Assembly: GCF_900112695.1 (NCBI RefSeq)
Contig: NZ_FOMT01000001.1
Coordinates: 558,001 to 622,000, forward strand
Direction: 5' to 3'
Source of the DNA: Paenibacillus catalpae
GTDB lineage: Bacteria > Bacillota > Bacilli > Paenibacillales > Paenibacillaceae
Length of the DNA: 64,000 bases
Part shown: positions 8,406-16,726 of the stretch, in pieces
Layout of the letters: every line of letters begins with the position of its first letter
Numbering within the stretch: the stretch's first letter is position 1
The notes under the pieces: model-generated
Databases searched by the model: none
Told to the model about the DNA's origin: nothing
The model's input: only the letters and a program-made list of their open reading frames with translations
Program-made: the position numbers and the translations under genes

Positions 8406-11312
8406 ATGGGGATTCCTTTATTCCGATTTCTGTTCCGCAAAATGTGGAATACCCGCTGGCTTACTTTAAGCACTTTAGCTGGACTTATACTTGCCGTTGC
8501 TTTTGCAACGAGTATTCCTATGTATGCCGACGGCGCGTTAAAGCGCGTTGTTGCCCAATCCTTGCAGGAGAAAAGCGACGGCCTTCCTGCCGGCTCCCTG
8601 CTTATGCGTTATCAGGTGCCGGGTGGTGAAAAGACGGATCCGGCGGCTTTGAAAGAGTTGGAGCGCTTCATTAAAGAGGATGTTCCTCGTCAGATCGGCT
8701 TCCCTTACCAGACGAATATAACAAGCTATTCGATCAGGGGATCCGAAGTCGTTCCGGAGGATCCGAGCAAGGTAGATGCAAGCCGGATCCGTCAAATGAC
8801 GGTCATGACGATGGCGGACCTTCAGGAGAAAACCGAGCTTACGCAGGGCCGCTGGTTCAACAATACAGAAGGTGTCGGTGACGTCCTCGAGGCAGTGATG
8901 CTGGAGGAAGGGATGTACCGCAATGATCTGCATGTCGGTGATGTACTGGAATATCCGGTATACGGCGGGCTTGATCTTACCCTTCGCGTCAAGATAGTTG
9001 GTGTCGTGAAGCCACTAAGTCAGACTGATCCTTATTGGTACCAGGGGCTAGAAGGTCTGATGAATACTCTCCAGATCAGCGAGACGGAATTTATGGGATC
9101 GCTGATTCAAAAAGCAGGCATCCCGGTCAATAATGCAAGCTGGTATTATGCATTTGATTTGTCTCAGGTGAAGACGAGTCAGCTGTCACCGCTAAACCGG
9201 ACGCTCGAGCGGCTCAATATCGATTTGTATCAGAAGCTGAAGGGTGCAAGAGTGGAAATTTCCTTCGCTTCGACTCTGACGGAGTTTAAGAAGCAAAGCC
9301 TGCAGCTGCAGACACTTCTCTTTACCTTGGCAGCGCCGATGATTGCGATGGTATTCTACTTTATTGCCATGAATGCCCGTCAATCGCTGGATAAACAGCG
9401 AAGCGATATTGCCGTCCTGCGAAGCAGGGGAGCTGGAACCAGGCAGATTATATGGATCTACTTGCTCGAGGGGCTGCTGCTTGGCAGTATAGCCATCGTG
9501 GCGGGGCCGTTAATAGGCTGGTTCATGGCGAAGAGCATAGGTTCGGCAGACGGATTCCTGTCCTTTGTTAACCGGAAATCTATCCCGGTTGGCTTCTCAA
9601 CAGAGGCCATTATCGCAGGGGTGGCGGCTGTCCTGCTGGCCGTGCTTTCCACCGTTATTCCGGCAGTAATCTATGCACGCTCCTCTATAGTCAGCTACAA
9701 GAGAGAGCTTGCCCGTTCTGACCGCGGTCCGGTATGGCAGCGCTGGTTCCTGGACGTTGCTCTGCTGGCTGTGGCAGGATATGGCTGGTATATGTTTAAT
9801 GAACGGCAGATGTTGTCCTTCCAGACGGGAATGACGACCGATCAATTAAATGTTCAGCCGTTTCTCTTCTTTGTACCGGCGCTCTCGATCTTTGCGCTTG
9901 GCCTGTTCTGCTTGCGGTTGTTCCCTTGGCTGCTGAAGCTGTTCAACTGGCTGGGACGCAAATTTCTGCCGGTGCCATTATATTTGACGCTGACGCAGCT
10001 GTCACGTTCATCCAAAGGTTATTACCCGCTGATGATCCTGCTTATCCTGACGCTTGGTCTTGGCGTTTATAATGCCTCTGCCGCGCGGACCATTGATCTT
10101 AACTCTACCGAACGTACGCTGTACAAATACGGTTCGGATGTCACCATACAAACGGTTTGGGAAGGTACGGTTGAAGTACTGCGCCCAAGCGGCGGAGACA
10201 ACGGCAATGGCGGCAACGGAGGTAACGGCGGAGGCGGTAATGGTGGCGGATCCGGCGGAGGCGGTAACGGTGGTGGCGGTGGTGGTGGCGGCCAGCAGCC
10301 GGTACCAACCCGAATCCTGTATAACGAACCGCCATTTGAGATATTCCGCAAGCTGGAAGGCGTTGAGGCGGCAGCCCGAGTTCTTCAGACCAAAGGCAAT
10401 GTGGTGGTTTCAGGCCGGTCGATCGGGCAAGGCAGTGTCATGGGGATCGATAATGTCGATTTTGCGAAAGTCGCTTGGTTCCGAAGTGATCTGTTCCCGA
10501 CTCATCCTTACAATTATTTGAATTATTTAGGCATGTATGAGCAGGCTGCACTTATTCCGTCCAATGTAGCGGAGAAATATCAGCTTAAGCCGGGCGATTT
10601 GATATCTGTCGGGTTCTCGGAAGGCATGCTTGAATTCGTGGTCGTTGGCATCCTACCTTATTGGCCGACGCAATACCCGGATCAGTCGCCGTTTGTCATC
10701 ACGAATCTGGATTATATTTATGACCAGCTGCCGATGATGCCTTACGAGGTATGGCTGAAGATGAAACCGGACGCCAAGCTGGCGCCAATCGTGGAAGAGC
10801 TGCAGAAAGCGGGCGTCGAGATCGCTAATGTGAAAGACGTACGCTCGGAGCTCATTACCCAATCGAAGCTTCCGACCAGAGGCGGCGTATTCGGGATTCT
10901 CAGCCTTGGCTTCCTCGTCTCTGTCATTGTTACATTAACCGGCTATGTCCTGTACTGGTTCTTTAATCTTTCGGGCCGGGTTGTACAGTTCGGCGTGCTG
11001 CGGGCAATGGGACTTTCCCGGAGACAGCTGACCGGAATGCTGCTGCTGGAGCAGCTGTTTACGGCAGGATTGTCGATTGGTTTAGGTATTCTGATCGGTA
11101 AAATTACAAGTTTGATCTTCCTTCCGTTCCTGCAGACCGCAGAGAATGTGGCGGATACGGTTCCTCCGTTCCGGGTCGTCTTTGACTCGAAGGATACGAA
11201 TCAGCTGTACGCGGTTGTTGGATTTATGATGGTGACGGGAGCTGTGCTTCTCTTCCTGCATATCCGCAGGCTGCGGGTGCATCAAGCAGTCAAAATGGGA
11301 GAGGAGCGGTAA
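8406..11312 (+). CDS. FtsX/MacB-type ABC permease with a glycine-rich linker
   Basis: Large (968 aa) permease of the exporter operon. It has about ten predicted membrane segments: an N-terminal one (about 16-38), a group of FtsX-like segments between about 308 and 560, and three more near 828, 880 and 935. Two large outside domains lie at about 40-305 and 565-825. The last segments carry the FtsX-typical cytoplasmic loop VLRAMGLSRRQL. Residues about 595-630, at the start of the second outside domain, are almost only Gly and Asn, probably a flexible spacer. The ATG is 4 bases after the adaptor stop with a weak ribosome site, suggesting translational coupling. The substrate is unknown; the family exports peptides, lipids and antibiotics or does mechanical work at the envelope. 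Confidence 0.9.
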   Translation: MGIPLFRFLFRKMWNTRWLTLSTLAGLILAVAFATSIPMYADGALKRVVAQSLQEKSDGLPAGSLLMRYQVPGGEKTDPAALKELERFIKEDVPRQIGFPYQTNITSYSIRGSEVVPEDPSKVDASRIRQMTVMTMADLQEKTELTQGRWFNNTEGVGDVLEAVMLEEGMYRNDLHVGDVLEYPVYGGLDLTLRVKIVGVVKPLSQTDPYWYQGLEGLMNTLQISETEFMGSLIQKAGIPVNNASWYYAFDLSQVKTSQLSPLNRTLERLNIDLYQKLKGARVEISFASTLTEFKKQSLQLQTLLFTLAAPMIAMVFYFIAMNARQSLDKQRSDIAVLRSRGAGTRQIIWIYLLEGLLLGSIAIVAGPLIGWFMAKSIGSADGFLSFVNRKSIPVGFSTEAIIAGVAAVLLAVLSTVIPAVIYARSSIVSYKRELARSDRGPVWQRWFLDVALLAVAGYGWYMFNERQMLSFQTGMTTDQLNVQPFLFFVPALSIFALGLFCLRLFPWLLKLFNWLGRKFLPVPLYLTLTQLSRSSKGYYPLMILLILTLGLGVYNASAARTIDLNSTERTLYKYGSDVTIQTVWEGTVEVLRPSGGDNGNGGNGGNGGGGNGGGSGGGGNGGGGGGGGQQPVPTRILYNEPPFEIFRKLEGVEAAARVLQTKGNVVVSGRSIGQGSVMGIDNVDFAKVAWFRSDLFPTHPYNYLNYLGMYEQAALIPSNVAEKYQLKPGDLISVGFSEGMLEFVVVGILPYWPTQYPDQSPFVITNLDYIYDQLPMMPYEVWLKMKPDAKLAPIVEELQKAGVEIANVKDVRSELITQSKLPTRGGVFGILSLGFLVSVIVTLTGYVLYWFFNLSGRVVQFGVLRAMGLSRRQLTGMLLLEQLFTAGLSIGLGILIGKITSLIFLPFLQTAENVADTVPPFRVVFDSKDTNQLYAVVGFMMVTGAVLLFLHIRRLRVHQAVKMGEER

Positions 11313-11317
11313 ACAAC

Positions 11318-12202
11318 ATGATTACTTGCGAAGGGCTCGTCAAAATTTACAAAAGCGACGATCTGGAGGTTGTCGCTCTGCAAGGCCTGAACCTCAAAGT
11401 AGAAGACGGAGAGCTGATGGCGATCATCGGCAACAGCGGAAGCGGGAAGTCAACCCTGCTCAATATATTGGGCGGGCTGGACCGCCCCTCCGCGGGCTCC
11501 GTCCACGTCGGGCCGTGGGATCTGCTGAAAATTTCCGAAGATGACCTGGTGAAATATAAGCGCGAAACCGTAGGCTTCATCTGGCAAAATAATGCTCGCA
11601 ACCTGCTGCCATACCTGACGGCTTTGGAAAACGTCGAGATGCCGATGATGCTTTCCGGCAAGGTCGACCGGGCTTATGCGAAGCAGCTGCTCGAATGGGT
11701 GGGCCTGAAAGAACGGATGCACAACAAGCTGCATCAGCTTTCCGGAGGCGAGCAGCAGCGTGTTGCTATAGCGATCTCGCTATGCAACCGACCAAAGCTT
11801 CTGCTGGCCGATGAGCCGACCGGTTCGGTAGATACAGCAACCTCGGATCTGATTATGGGCATATTCAGGAAGCTTAATCAGGAGCTTGGCGTGACGATCG
11901 TTATTGTTACCCACGACCTTACGCTTGCCGGCAAGGTAGACCGTGTCGTTGCGATACGCGATGGATTAACGAGTACGGAATTTCTAAAGCGCAATCCGAA
12001 TATGATTCCCGGTGGAGGTGAGGAGCAGCAGGAGGAGAAGGGGCTTCAAGCCGTTCATGAGGCTTATGTTGTCGTGGATCGTGTTGGCCGACTGCAGGTA
12101 CCAAAAGAGTATTTGAGTGCATTAAACATTAAAGACAAGGCATCGATGGAATTTGACGGCGAGCGGATTATTATTACTCCGCCGAAATCACTGGGGGGTT
12201 AA
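11318..12202 (+). CDS. ABC ATPase with a C-terminal AbrB-like swapped-hairpin domain
   Basis: Second nucleotide-binding protein of the exporter operon, 294 aa. The ATPase part (1 to about 225) is complete: Walker A GNSGSGKSTLLN (about 38), signature LSGGEQQRVAIAISL (about 141), Walker B LLLADEPTGS (about 161) and the switch THD. After a short Glu/Gln-rich linker, residues about 252-294 (GRLQVPKEYLSALNIKD, then ERIIITPP) read like an AbrB/MazE swapped hairpin, with its G-R-x-x-[IV]-P-K-E pattern. The family identity of the tail is inference. The two ATPases of this operon may act as a heterodimer. The start lies 5 bases after the permease stop, which overlaps a GAGGAG ribosome site. Confidence 0.9.
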   Translation: MITCEGLVKIYKSDDLEVVALQGLNLKVEDGELMAIIGNSGSGKSTLLNILGGLDRPSAGSVHVGPWDLLKISEDDLVKYKRETVGFIWQNNARNLLPYLTALENVEMPMMLSGKVDRAYAKQLLEWVGLKERMHNKLHQLSGGEQQRVAIAISLCNRPKLLLADEPTGSVDTATSDLIMGIFRKLNQELGVTIVIVTHDLTLAGKVDRVVAIRDGLTSTEFLKRNPNMIPGGGEEQQEEKGLQAVHEAYVVVDRVGRLQVPKEYLSALNIKDKASMEFDGERIIITPPKSLGG

Positions 12203-12207
12203 ACCGA

Positions 12208-13749
12208 ATGAAGAGGAAATGGGCGTCCAAAGTTACTTTCTTGTCCTTATCGCTAATTATGTCTACTTCGCTTCTTGCAGCATGCAGCAAAGGCTCGGAG
12301 AGCACGGCTGAGAAGCATGTGCTTCGTCTTGGCGTATTGTACGGGGGAGCAGATAACGAATCTTATGTCCGCCAGCAATATACCGATACGTATGAAATGA
12401 TGCATAAAAATATCGACTTTGAAATCGTCAGCGCGATTGATTATAATCAGCAACGATTTGATACACCTGGACCGGACGGCGTAACCAACCAGCCGGATCC
12501 ATTCGAGAAAATGAAAGAAATGCTTACCGGGGATAATCCGGTTGACGTTGTTATTCTGGATTACAGCATGCTTCGCCGTCTGATCCAAGATAATCTGCTG
12601 CAGCAGCTAGATCCGCTTATTCAGAAGAGCAAATTCGATCTGACCGACTACGTGCCAACCGTTATTGACGGCATCAAATCGGCTGATGACAGCGGCAATA
12701 TCTATGCTCTGACGCCTACTTTCAGCTCTTCAGCCTTGTATTACAACAAAAAAATGTTCACCGATGCTGGTGTTGAACCACCTGTAGACGGTATGACCTG
12801 GGATGATGTGATTGACAAAGCCAAGCTCGTCGCTACAGGTGAAGGCACGGACCGCAAGTTTGGTCTCTCCATTAACCGCTGGGCAGGCGACGGCTTCAGC
12901 GATGTTCAGACTTACGCAGCTCCGCTGCAATTGAAGATGTGGGATGACAAAGGCGAGAAAATGCTTGTGAACAACGAACAGTGGGAATCGGTATGGACTA
13001 CCGTTGCTGATCTGTATAAGCAAAAAATCTCTCCAAGCCAGGAAGATATGAGCGCTTGGCAGCAAAAGGTTGTCACGGATGAACCAGGCTCCTATAACCC
13101 GCTTGGCGGCGATATGTTTATGAATGGCAAAGTCGCTATGACCATCGGTGAATACGGCTACGTTAATGAGCTGAGCAACACGATGAACAATGCGGACAAA
13201 ATTAAAAACTTCACGCCGTTCGACTGGGATGTTGTAACCATGCCAACTCAAACGTCTAAGCCTGGCATTGGCAGCAGCATTTACTTCAGCCAGCTGATGG
13301 GTATTAACACGAAAGCGCAAAACCCGGACGACGCCTGGGATTTCGTTCAGTTCACCAACAGTGCGGAATGGGCAGAGATGAAATCGCGCAGCACGTATGA
13401 GCTGGTCGCGCGCAAAGAGTTCTTGAAGCCGAGAAACGGAATGAGCTACAACATTAATGCGTTCACTACACTCAAGCCAATTCCACCGCAATCGACAGAC
13501 ACAGAAAAGCTGATGCGCGAGAAACCGGGTATCTGGGAAGCGCAATCCCCTGGATATGAATTGTTCCAGAAGGTCATCAAAGGGGATTTGTCGGCGAAGG
13601 AAGCGCTCCAGGAATGGGAGACTAAAGGCAATGCCGTGCTGGAGAAAATAAAAAATAATCCGAATGGCAGCGTTGGCGATGGCGGCGGTCCAATCGTTAA
13701 GCCGTTAGGTGACGGTGCAGCATCCGTAGAAGCTGCTCCTATAGGCTAA
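12208..13749 (+). CDS. Extracellular solute-binding lipoprotein (family 1 type)
   Basis: Secreted, lipid-anchored binding protein of 513 aa. The signal peptide ends in the lipobox LLAAC (Cys26). The rest has the usual two-lobe pattern of sugar-type binding proteins, for example ALYYNKKMFTDAGVEPP and MTIGEYGYVN. The C-terminal about 30 residues are Gly/Pro/Ala-rich. It is the last gene of the exporter operon, 5 bases after the ATPase gene, but no matching importer permeases are nearby. It may therefore be a sensor, or a substrate-trapping partner of the exporter. The family call is firm; the role here is unknown. Confidence 0.88.
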   Translation: MKRKWASKVTFLSLSLIMSTSLLAACSKGSESTAEKHVLRLGVLYGGADNESYVRQQYTDTYEMMHKNIDFEIVSAIDYNQQRFDTPGPDGVTNQPDPFEKMKEMLTGDNPVDVVILDYSMLRRLIQDNLLQQLDPLIQKSKFDLTDYVPTVIDGIKSADDSGNIYALTPTFSSSALYYNKKMFTDAGVEPPVDGMTWDDVIDKAKLVATGEGTDRKFGLSINRWAGDGFSDVQTYAAPLQLKMWDDKGEKMLVNNEQWESVWTTVADLYKQKISPSQEDMSAWQQKVVTDEPGSYNPLGGDMFMNGKVAMTIGEYGYVNELSNTMNNADKIKNFTPFDWDVVTMPTQTSKPGIGSSIYFSQLMGINTKAQNPDDAWDFVQFTNSAEWAEMKSRSTYELVARKEFLKPRNGMSYNINAFTTLKPIPPQSTDTEKLMREKPGIWEAQSPGYELFQKVIKGDLSAKEALQEWETKGNAVLEKIKNNPNGSVGDGGGPIVKPLGDGAASVEAAPIG

Positions 13750-13778
13750 TTAGCAAACCAAAATTCATATTAATCGAG

Positions 13779-13813
13779 AGAAGCCCGGTAGGATTCCTGC
13801 CGGGCTTCTTTGC
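13779..13813. terminator. Terminator after the exporter operon, shared with the convergent gene
   Basis: 15-bp stem AGAAGCCCGGTAGGA / TCCTGCCGGGCTTCT with a single G-U-type mismatch and a T-rich downstream side, between two converging genes. Confidence 0.88.
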
Positions 13814-13822
13814 TTTGCTTAT

Positions 13823-14341
13823 TTATCCTTGCAGTGAAAAAGATTTATCAACATGCCACATTCCGCTTGCGGTCTTACGAAGCAGATGCAGCTGATCAAT
13901 CGCCGAAGTCAGATTAACCTCAGACATCCGAAGATTGCCATAGAGATCATGGAGCTCGTCAGGCGGCATATTTTGCCCGATGGTCACATGCGGGGTGTAG
14001 ACGAAGTTAGGTGCCGGGACATGGAGCGGACCGCTGCATACCGCTTCGTGGAGGCGGACCATTGGAGCTGGATCCTCCAACGCCAAATACAGCACATGAC
14101 TGGCCGGGTAGAAGGAGGACACACGGTTGAAGCGGATCTGGAACGGCTTCGTTTGGGAAGCGACCGCTTCGAGATGCTCGGTTATAGCCGGCAGCTGGAG
14201 ATCGGACAGCTCTTCTTGTTCCCGGACCGTCATGTGCGGCGGAATGATCGAATAATGCGGATCATGTCGAATACGCCAGCTGTTGGCGAAGTCCTGTACG
14301 GTTTGTGTCGGAAATACGGCAATACCATAAAGCATACTCAT
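13823..14341 (-). CDS. 2H phosphoesterase-like protein, YjcG family
   Basis: Small cytosolic protein (172 aa) of the 2'-5' RNA ligase/2H phosphoesterase superfamily. Both catalytic H-x-[TS] motifs are present, HMTV at residue 36 and HVTI at residue 118, about 80 residues apart as expected. This agrees with the Bacillus YjcG group, whose substrate is not established. The ATG follows AAAGGAGCTG closely, which fixes the start. It is monocistronic and convergent with the exporter operon. Confidence 0.85.
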   Translation of the reverse strand: MSMLYGIAVFPTQTVQDFANSWRIRHDPHYSIIPPHMTVREQEELSDLQLPAITEHLEAVASQTKPFQIRFNRVSSFYPASHVLYLALEDPAPMVRLHEAVCSGPLHVPAPNFVYTPHVTIGQNMPPDELHDLYGNLRMSEVNLTSAIDQLHLLRKTASGMWHVDKSFSLQG

Positions 14342-14504
14342 CAGCTCCTTTATTCAAATATAAGTAAGGATTCTTCGGAATGAAACGCGTCTCGCAGCCA
14401 ATGGGCGGCGATAGACGTTTCACCGTGGCTCGATAATTTGATTATACCCGATTTGCTTGATTTCACCGAATTTGGGCATTATATATCCCGAGGAGGGATC
14501 CGTT

Positions 14505-14669
14505 ATGAGATGGATATATTGGGTACGGTTATACGAAACCAAATTTCAGGCTGGCTGTCTTGTAAGAAGAATGGAAAATGACTGGTGGGTATACGGGTAT
14601 GAATGCCCTCAGGAGATCGAGGTTTTCCGGTCAAGAAAAGGCCGTTATGGCGTGCGCTTTCTTGTCTAA
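14505..14669 (+). CDS. Small conserved-looking protein of unknown function
   Basis: A 54-aa product beginning MRWIYWVRLYETKF and rich in aromatic and basic residues (six Tyr, five Trp), with no membrane segment or signal. The ATG sits 8 bases after a strong GAGGAGG site; the frame is open further upstream, but those starts lack ribosome sites. I do not recognise the family. It lies between the YjcG-like gene and the tRNA cluster with no clear partner. Confidence 0.6.
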   Translation: MRWIYWVRLYETKFQAGCLVRRMENDWWVYGYECPQEIEVFRSRKGRYGVRFLV

Positions 14670-14746
14670 TCATATGTTGCAGAGGGAACAACGATATGCC
14701 AAATAAGAAGCCGTACATATTTTTTCCTCAGAAGAGAAATAAATGC

Positions 14747-14776
14747 TTGACTGTGCATATGGGTGTGTAGTATATT
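14747..14776 (+). promoter_or_regulatory. Promoter of the tRNA cluster
   Basis: TTGACT (14747-14752) and TATATT (14771-14776) with an 18-base spacer, 46 bases ahead of the first tRNA. A good housekeeping-sigma promoter. Confidence 0.7.
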
Positions 14777-14821
14777 AATTGATGTCGCCATTTCAATTTG
14801 ATGACTAACACAAATGGATAT

Positions 14822-14898
14822 CGCGGGGTGGAGCAGCTCGGTAGCTCGTCGGGCTCATAACCCGAAGGCCGCAGGTTCAAATCCTGCCCCCGCAACCA
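14822..14898 (+). tRNA. tRNA-fMet (initiator, anticodon CAT)
   Basis: 77-nt cloverleaf with encoded CCA. The first base C faces A at the top of the acceptor stem, the hallmark mismatch of bacterial initiators. The anticodon stem has three G-C pairs (CGGG CTCATAA CCCG), also typical of initiator tRNA. Confidence 0.93.
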
Positions 14899-14934
14899 AC
14901 CACTCGTTTGAAACGTGATCGTGGCGTTTTACGA

Positions 14935-15011
14935 GGGCCCTTAGCTCAGTTGGTTAGAGCGGTCGGCTCATAACCGATTGGTCGTGGGTTCGAGTCCCTC
15001 AGGGCCCACCA
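14935..15011 (+). tRNA. tRNA with CAT anticodon, probably tRNA-Ile2 (lysidine type)
   Basis: 77-nt cloverleaf with encoded CCA and a 7-bp acceptor stem GGGCCCT/AGGGCCC. The anticodon is CAT. The anticodon arm (CGG CTCATAA CCG) and the TTAGCTCAG start resemble tRNA-Ile2, whose C34 is changed to lysidine to read AUA, more than elongator tRNA-Met. Automatic tools often label such genes Met. The tRNA itself is certain; the amino acid is inference. Confidence 0.9.
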
Positions 15012-15034
15012 TTTTGAAGCATCAAACAAAAAAT

Positions 15035-15123
15035 GCCGGGGTGGCGGAACTGGCAGACGCACAGGACTTAAAATCCTGCGGTGGGTGACCACCGTACGGG
15101 TTCGATTCCCGTCCTCGGCACCA
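15035..15123 (+). tRNA. tRNA-Leu (anticodon TAA)
   Basis: 89-nt class II tRNA with a long variable arm (GGTGGGTGACCACC), anticodon loop CTTAAAA and encoded CCA. It reads UUA/UUG. Third member of the cluster. Confidence 0.95.
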
Positions 15124-15154
15124 TTTTTCTTGAACTACATAGGAATTATAAGAT

Positions 15155-15198
15155 AAACCCCTTTCGTTAGGTCATTCGGCCAAGCGAAGGGGGTTTTT
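15155..15198 (+). terminator. Terminator of the tRNA cluster
   Basis: Stem AACCCCTTTCGTT / AGCGAAGGGGGTT with a loop of about 16 bases and a following T-run, 30 bases after tRNA-Leu. Confidence 0.85.
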
Positions 15199-15279
15199 AC
15201 GTGAAATAAACAGTATGGATGATTGTCCTTCAATCCATTACAATAGGAAGACAATGTTGAATGTAAAGGTGGTTCAAGG

Positions 15280-15957
15280 ATGGCAGGTAGCAAGCATTAT
15301 GTCGTCTGGGTAGGCAAGCAGCCTGGCGTGTACAAGAGCTGGCCGGAGTGCCAGTCGCAAGTGAATGGATATCCGGAGGCGAAATACAAATCTTTTGAAT
15401 CCAGGGACAAAGCGGAGGCTGCTTACAAAGAAGGCTGGAAAAAGCATTGGGGCCAAGGGGAAGGGGCGGCGACGGCAGCGGCGTCTCCGGTACGCAGCAA
15501 AACGTCATCCTACACCTCCAAAACGGCTTCTGCGGCAGCAGAGGAGCAGGAGATCGATTATGACAGCATCTCTGTTGACGTCGGCACACGGGGCAATCCA
15601 GGGCCGGTAGAATACAAAGGGGTAGACACGCAAACGGGTGATATTCTGTTCTACGTGGGTCCAATTCCAAACGGCACCAATAATCTAGGTGAGTTTATTG
15701 CCGTTGTTCATGCGCTCGACTATCTGAAGAAAAAGGGAAGCAATCAGACGATCTACAGCGACTCGAGAACCGCATTAAGCTGGCTGCGGAATAAGAAGAT
15801 CGCATCAACGCTAGTAAGAGACGCTTCAACGAAGCAGATTTGGGAGCTTGCCGATTGGGCGCTGGATTGGCTTCGCAGCAATACGTATTCTAATAAAGTA
15901 GTGAAATGGAATACGGAGGAATGGGGAGAAATCCGGGCAGATTTCGGAAGGAAGTAA
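15280..15957 (+). CDS. rnhA: Ribonuclease HI with N-terminal hybrid-binding (viroplasmin) domain
   Basis: Cuts RNA in RNA-DNA hybrids, removing R-loops and primers. It has 225 aa. The N-terminal hybrid-binding domain is at about 5-50 (YVVWVGKQPGVYKSWPECQ, the usual aromatic-rich pattern). An Ala/Ser/Thr-rich linker follows to about 90, then the RNase H domain. The four acidic catalytic positions fit the family: D100 (ISVDVGTRGNPGP), E138 (NNLGEF), D161 (YSDSRTALSW) and D221 near the end. The ATG has an AAAGGTGG site. It is 12 bases ahead of ung, so the two DNA-maintenance genes are probably cotranscribed. Confidence 0.93.
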   Translation: MAGSKHYVVWVGKQPGVYKSWPECQSQVNGYPEAKYKSFESRDKAEAAYKEGWKKHWGQGEGAATAAASPVRSKTSSYTSKTASAAAEEQEIDYDSISVDVGTRGNPGPVEYKGVDTQTGDILFYVGPIPNGTNNLGEFIAVVHALDYLKKKGSNQTIYSDSRTALSWLRNKKIASTLVRDASTKQIWELADWALDWLRSNTYSNKVVKWNTEEWGEIRADFGRK

Positions 15958-15969
15958 GGGAGACGACAG

Positions 15970-16665
15970 ATGGATTTTCAGCTGAATAATGACTGGGCAG
16001 AGCTGCTGCGTCCGGAGATGGACGAGCCCTATTTCAAACAGATGGCAGAGCAGCTTGGAGAGCTCTACGAGACCAAGACCGTGTATCCGAAGAGAGGCGA
16101 TGTCTTTAACGCTCTTCACTATACGCCGTATGAGCAGACGAAAGTTGTGATCATTGGCCAGGATCCTTATCATGGTCCAAGGCAGGCGCATGGACTTAGC
16201 TTCTCCGTGCAGAAGGGAATCGCAATACCTCCTTCGCTTCGGAATATTTATAAGGAGCTGCAGGAGGATATCGGCTGTCCAATTCCGCAGCATGGTTCCT
16301 TGCTCTCCTGGGCGAAGCAGGGAGTGCTGCTGCTCAATACCGTTCTCACGGTGGAGGAGGGGCAGCCTAACTCGCATCAGAAGCTGGGCTGGGAACGGTT
16401 CACTAACCGGATTATCCAGGCACTAAATGAACGGGAGAAGCCGGTTGTCTTCATACTTTGGGGCAAACATGCCCAGGATAAAGCGGCCTTTATAGATACG
16501 GTTAAGCATCCGGTAATCACGTCTGCGCATCCAAGCCCGCTAGCAGCGCGGAAAGGATTTTTTGGCAGTCGTCCATTCTCGAGAGTGAATGAGTATTTGC
16601 GCACCATTGGCAGTTCTGAGATTGACTGGCGTCTGCCAGAGGAGCCAGAGCCAGAGGAAGAATAG
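15970..16665 (+). CDS. ung: Uracil-DNA glycosylase (family 1)
   Basis: Removes uracil from DNA. At 231 aa it has typical length. The catalytic water-activating motif GQDPYHG is at residues 63-69 (Asp65 is the general base), followed by the [17 protein letters not shown] block and the DNA-intercalating motif [18 protein letters not shown] near residue 187. The C-terminus ends in an acidic tail. The ATG follows AAGGGAGA in the gap after rnhA. Confidence 0.97.
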   Translation: MDFQLNNDWAELLRPEMDEPYFKQMAEQLGELYETKTVYPKRGDVFNALHYTPYEQTKVVIIGQDPYHGPRQAHGLSFSVQKGIAIPPSLRNIYKELQEDIGCPIPQHGSLLSWAKQGVLLLNTVLTVEEGQPNSHQKLGWERFTNRIIQALNEREKPVVFILWGKHAQDKAAFIDTVKHPVITSAHPSPLAARKGFFGSRPFSRVNEYLRTIGSSEIDWRLPEEPEPEEE

Positions 16666-16670
16666 CGCGT

Positions 16671-16714
16671 AAAAAAGCCTTCTGTGCCATTAATAAATGG
16701 CACGGAAGGCTTTT
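16671..16714. terminator. Bidirectional terminator between ung and the SLH-like gene
   Basis: Stem AAAAGCCTTCTGTGCCATT / AATGGCACGGAAGGCTTTT with a short loop and A/T runs on both sides. Confidence 0.93.
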
Positions 16715-16726
16715 CATTTATTCCTA

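Noticed and set aside
10067-10351. Proline-rich minus-strand frame opposite the glycine linker
   Set aside because: It is simply the complement of GGN repeats and has no support as a gene.
12730-13545. Long minus-strand frame (271 codons) inside the solute-binding protein gene
   Set aside because: It lies fully within a well-supported gene on the other strand, has no ribosome site and no recognisable motif.
14935-15011. Second CAT tRNA as ordinary elongator tRNA-Met
   Set aside because: Its anticodon arm and acceptor start are closer to tRNA-Ile2; Met is kept only as an alternative.
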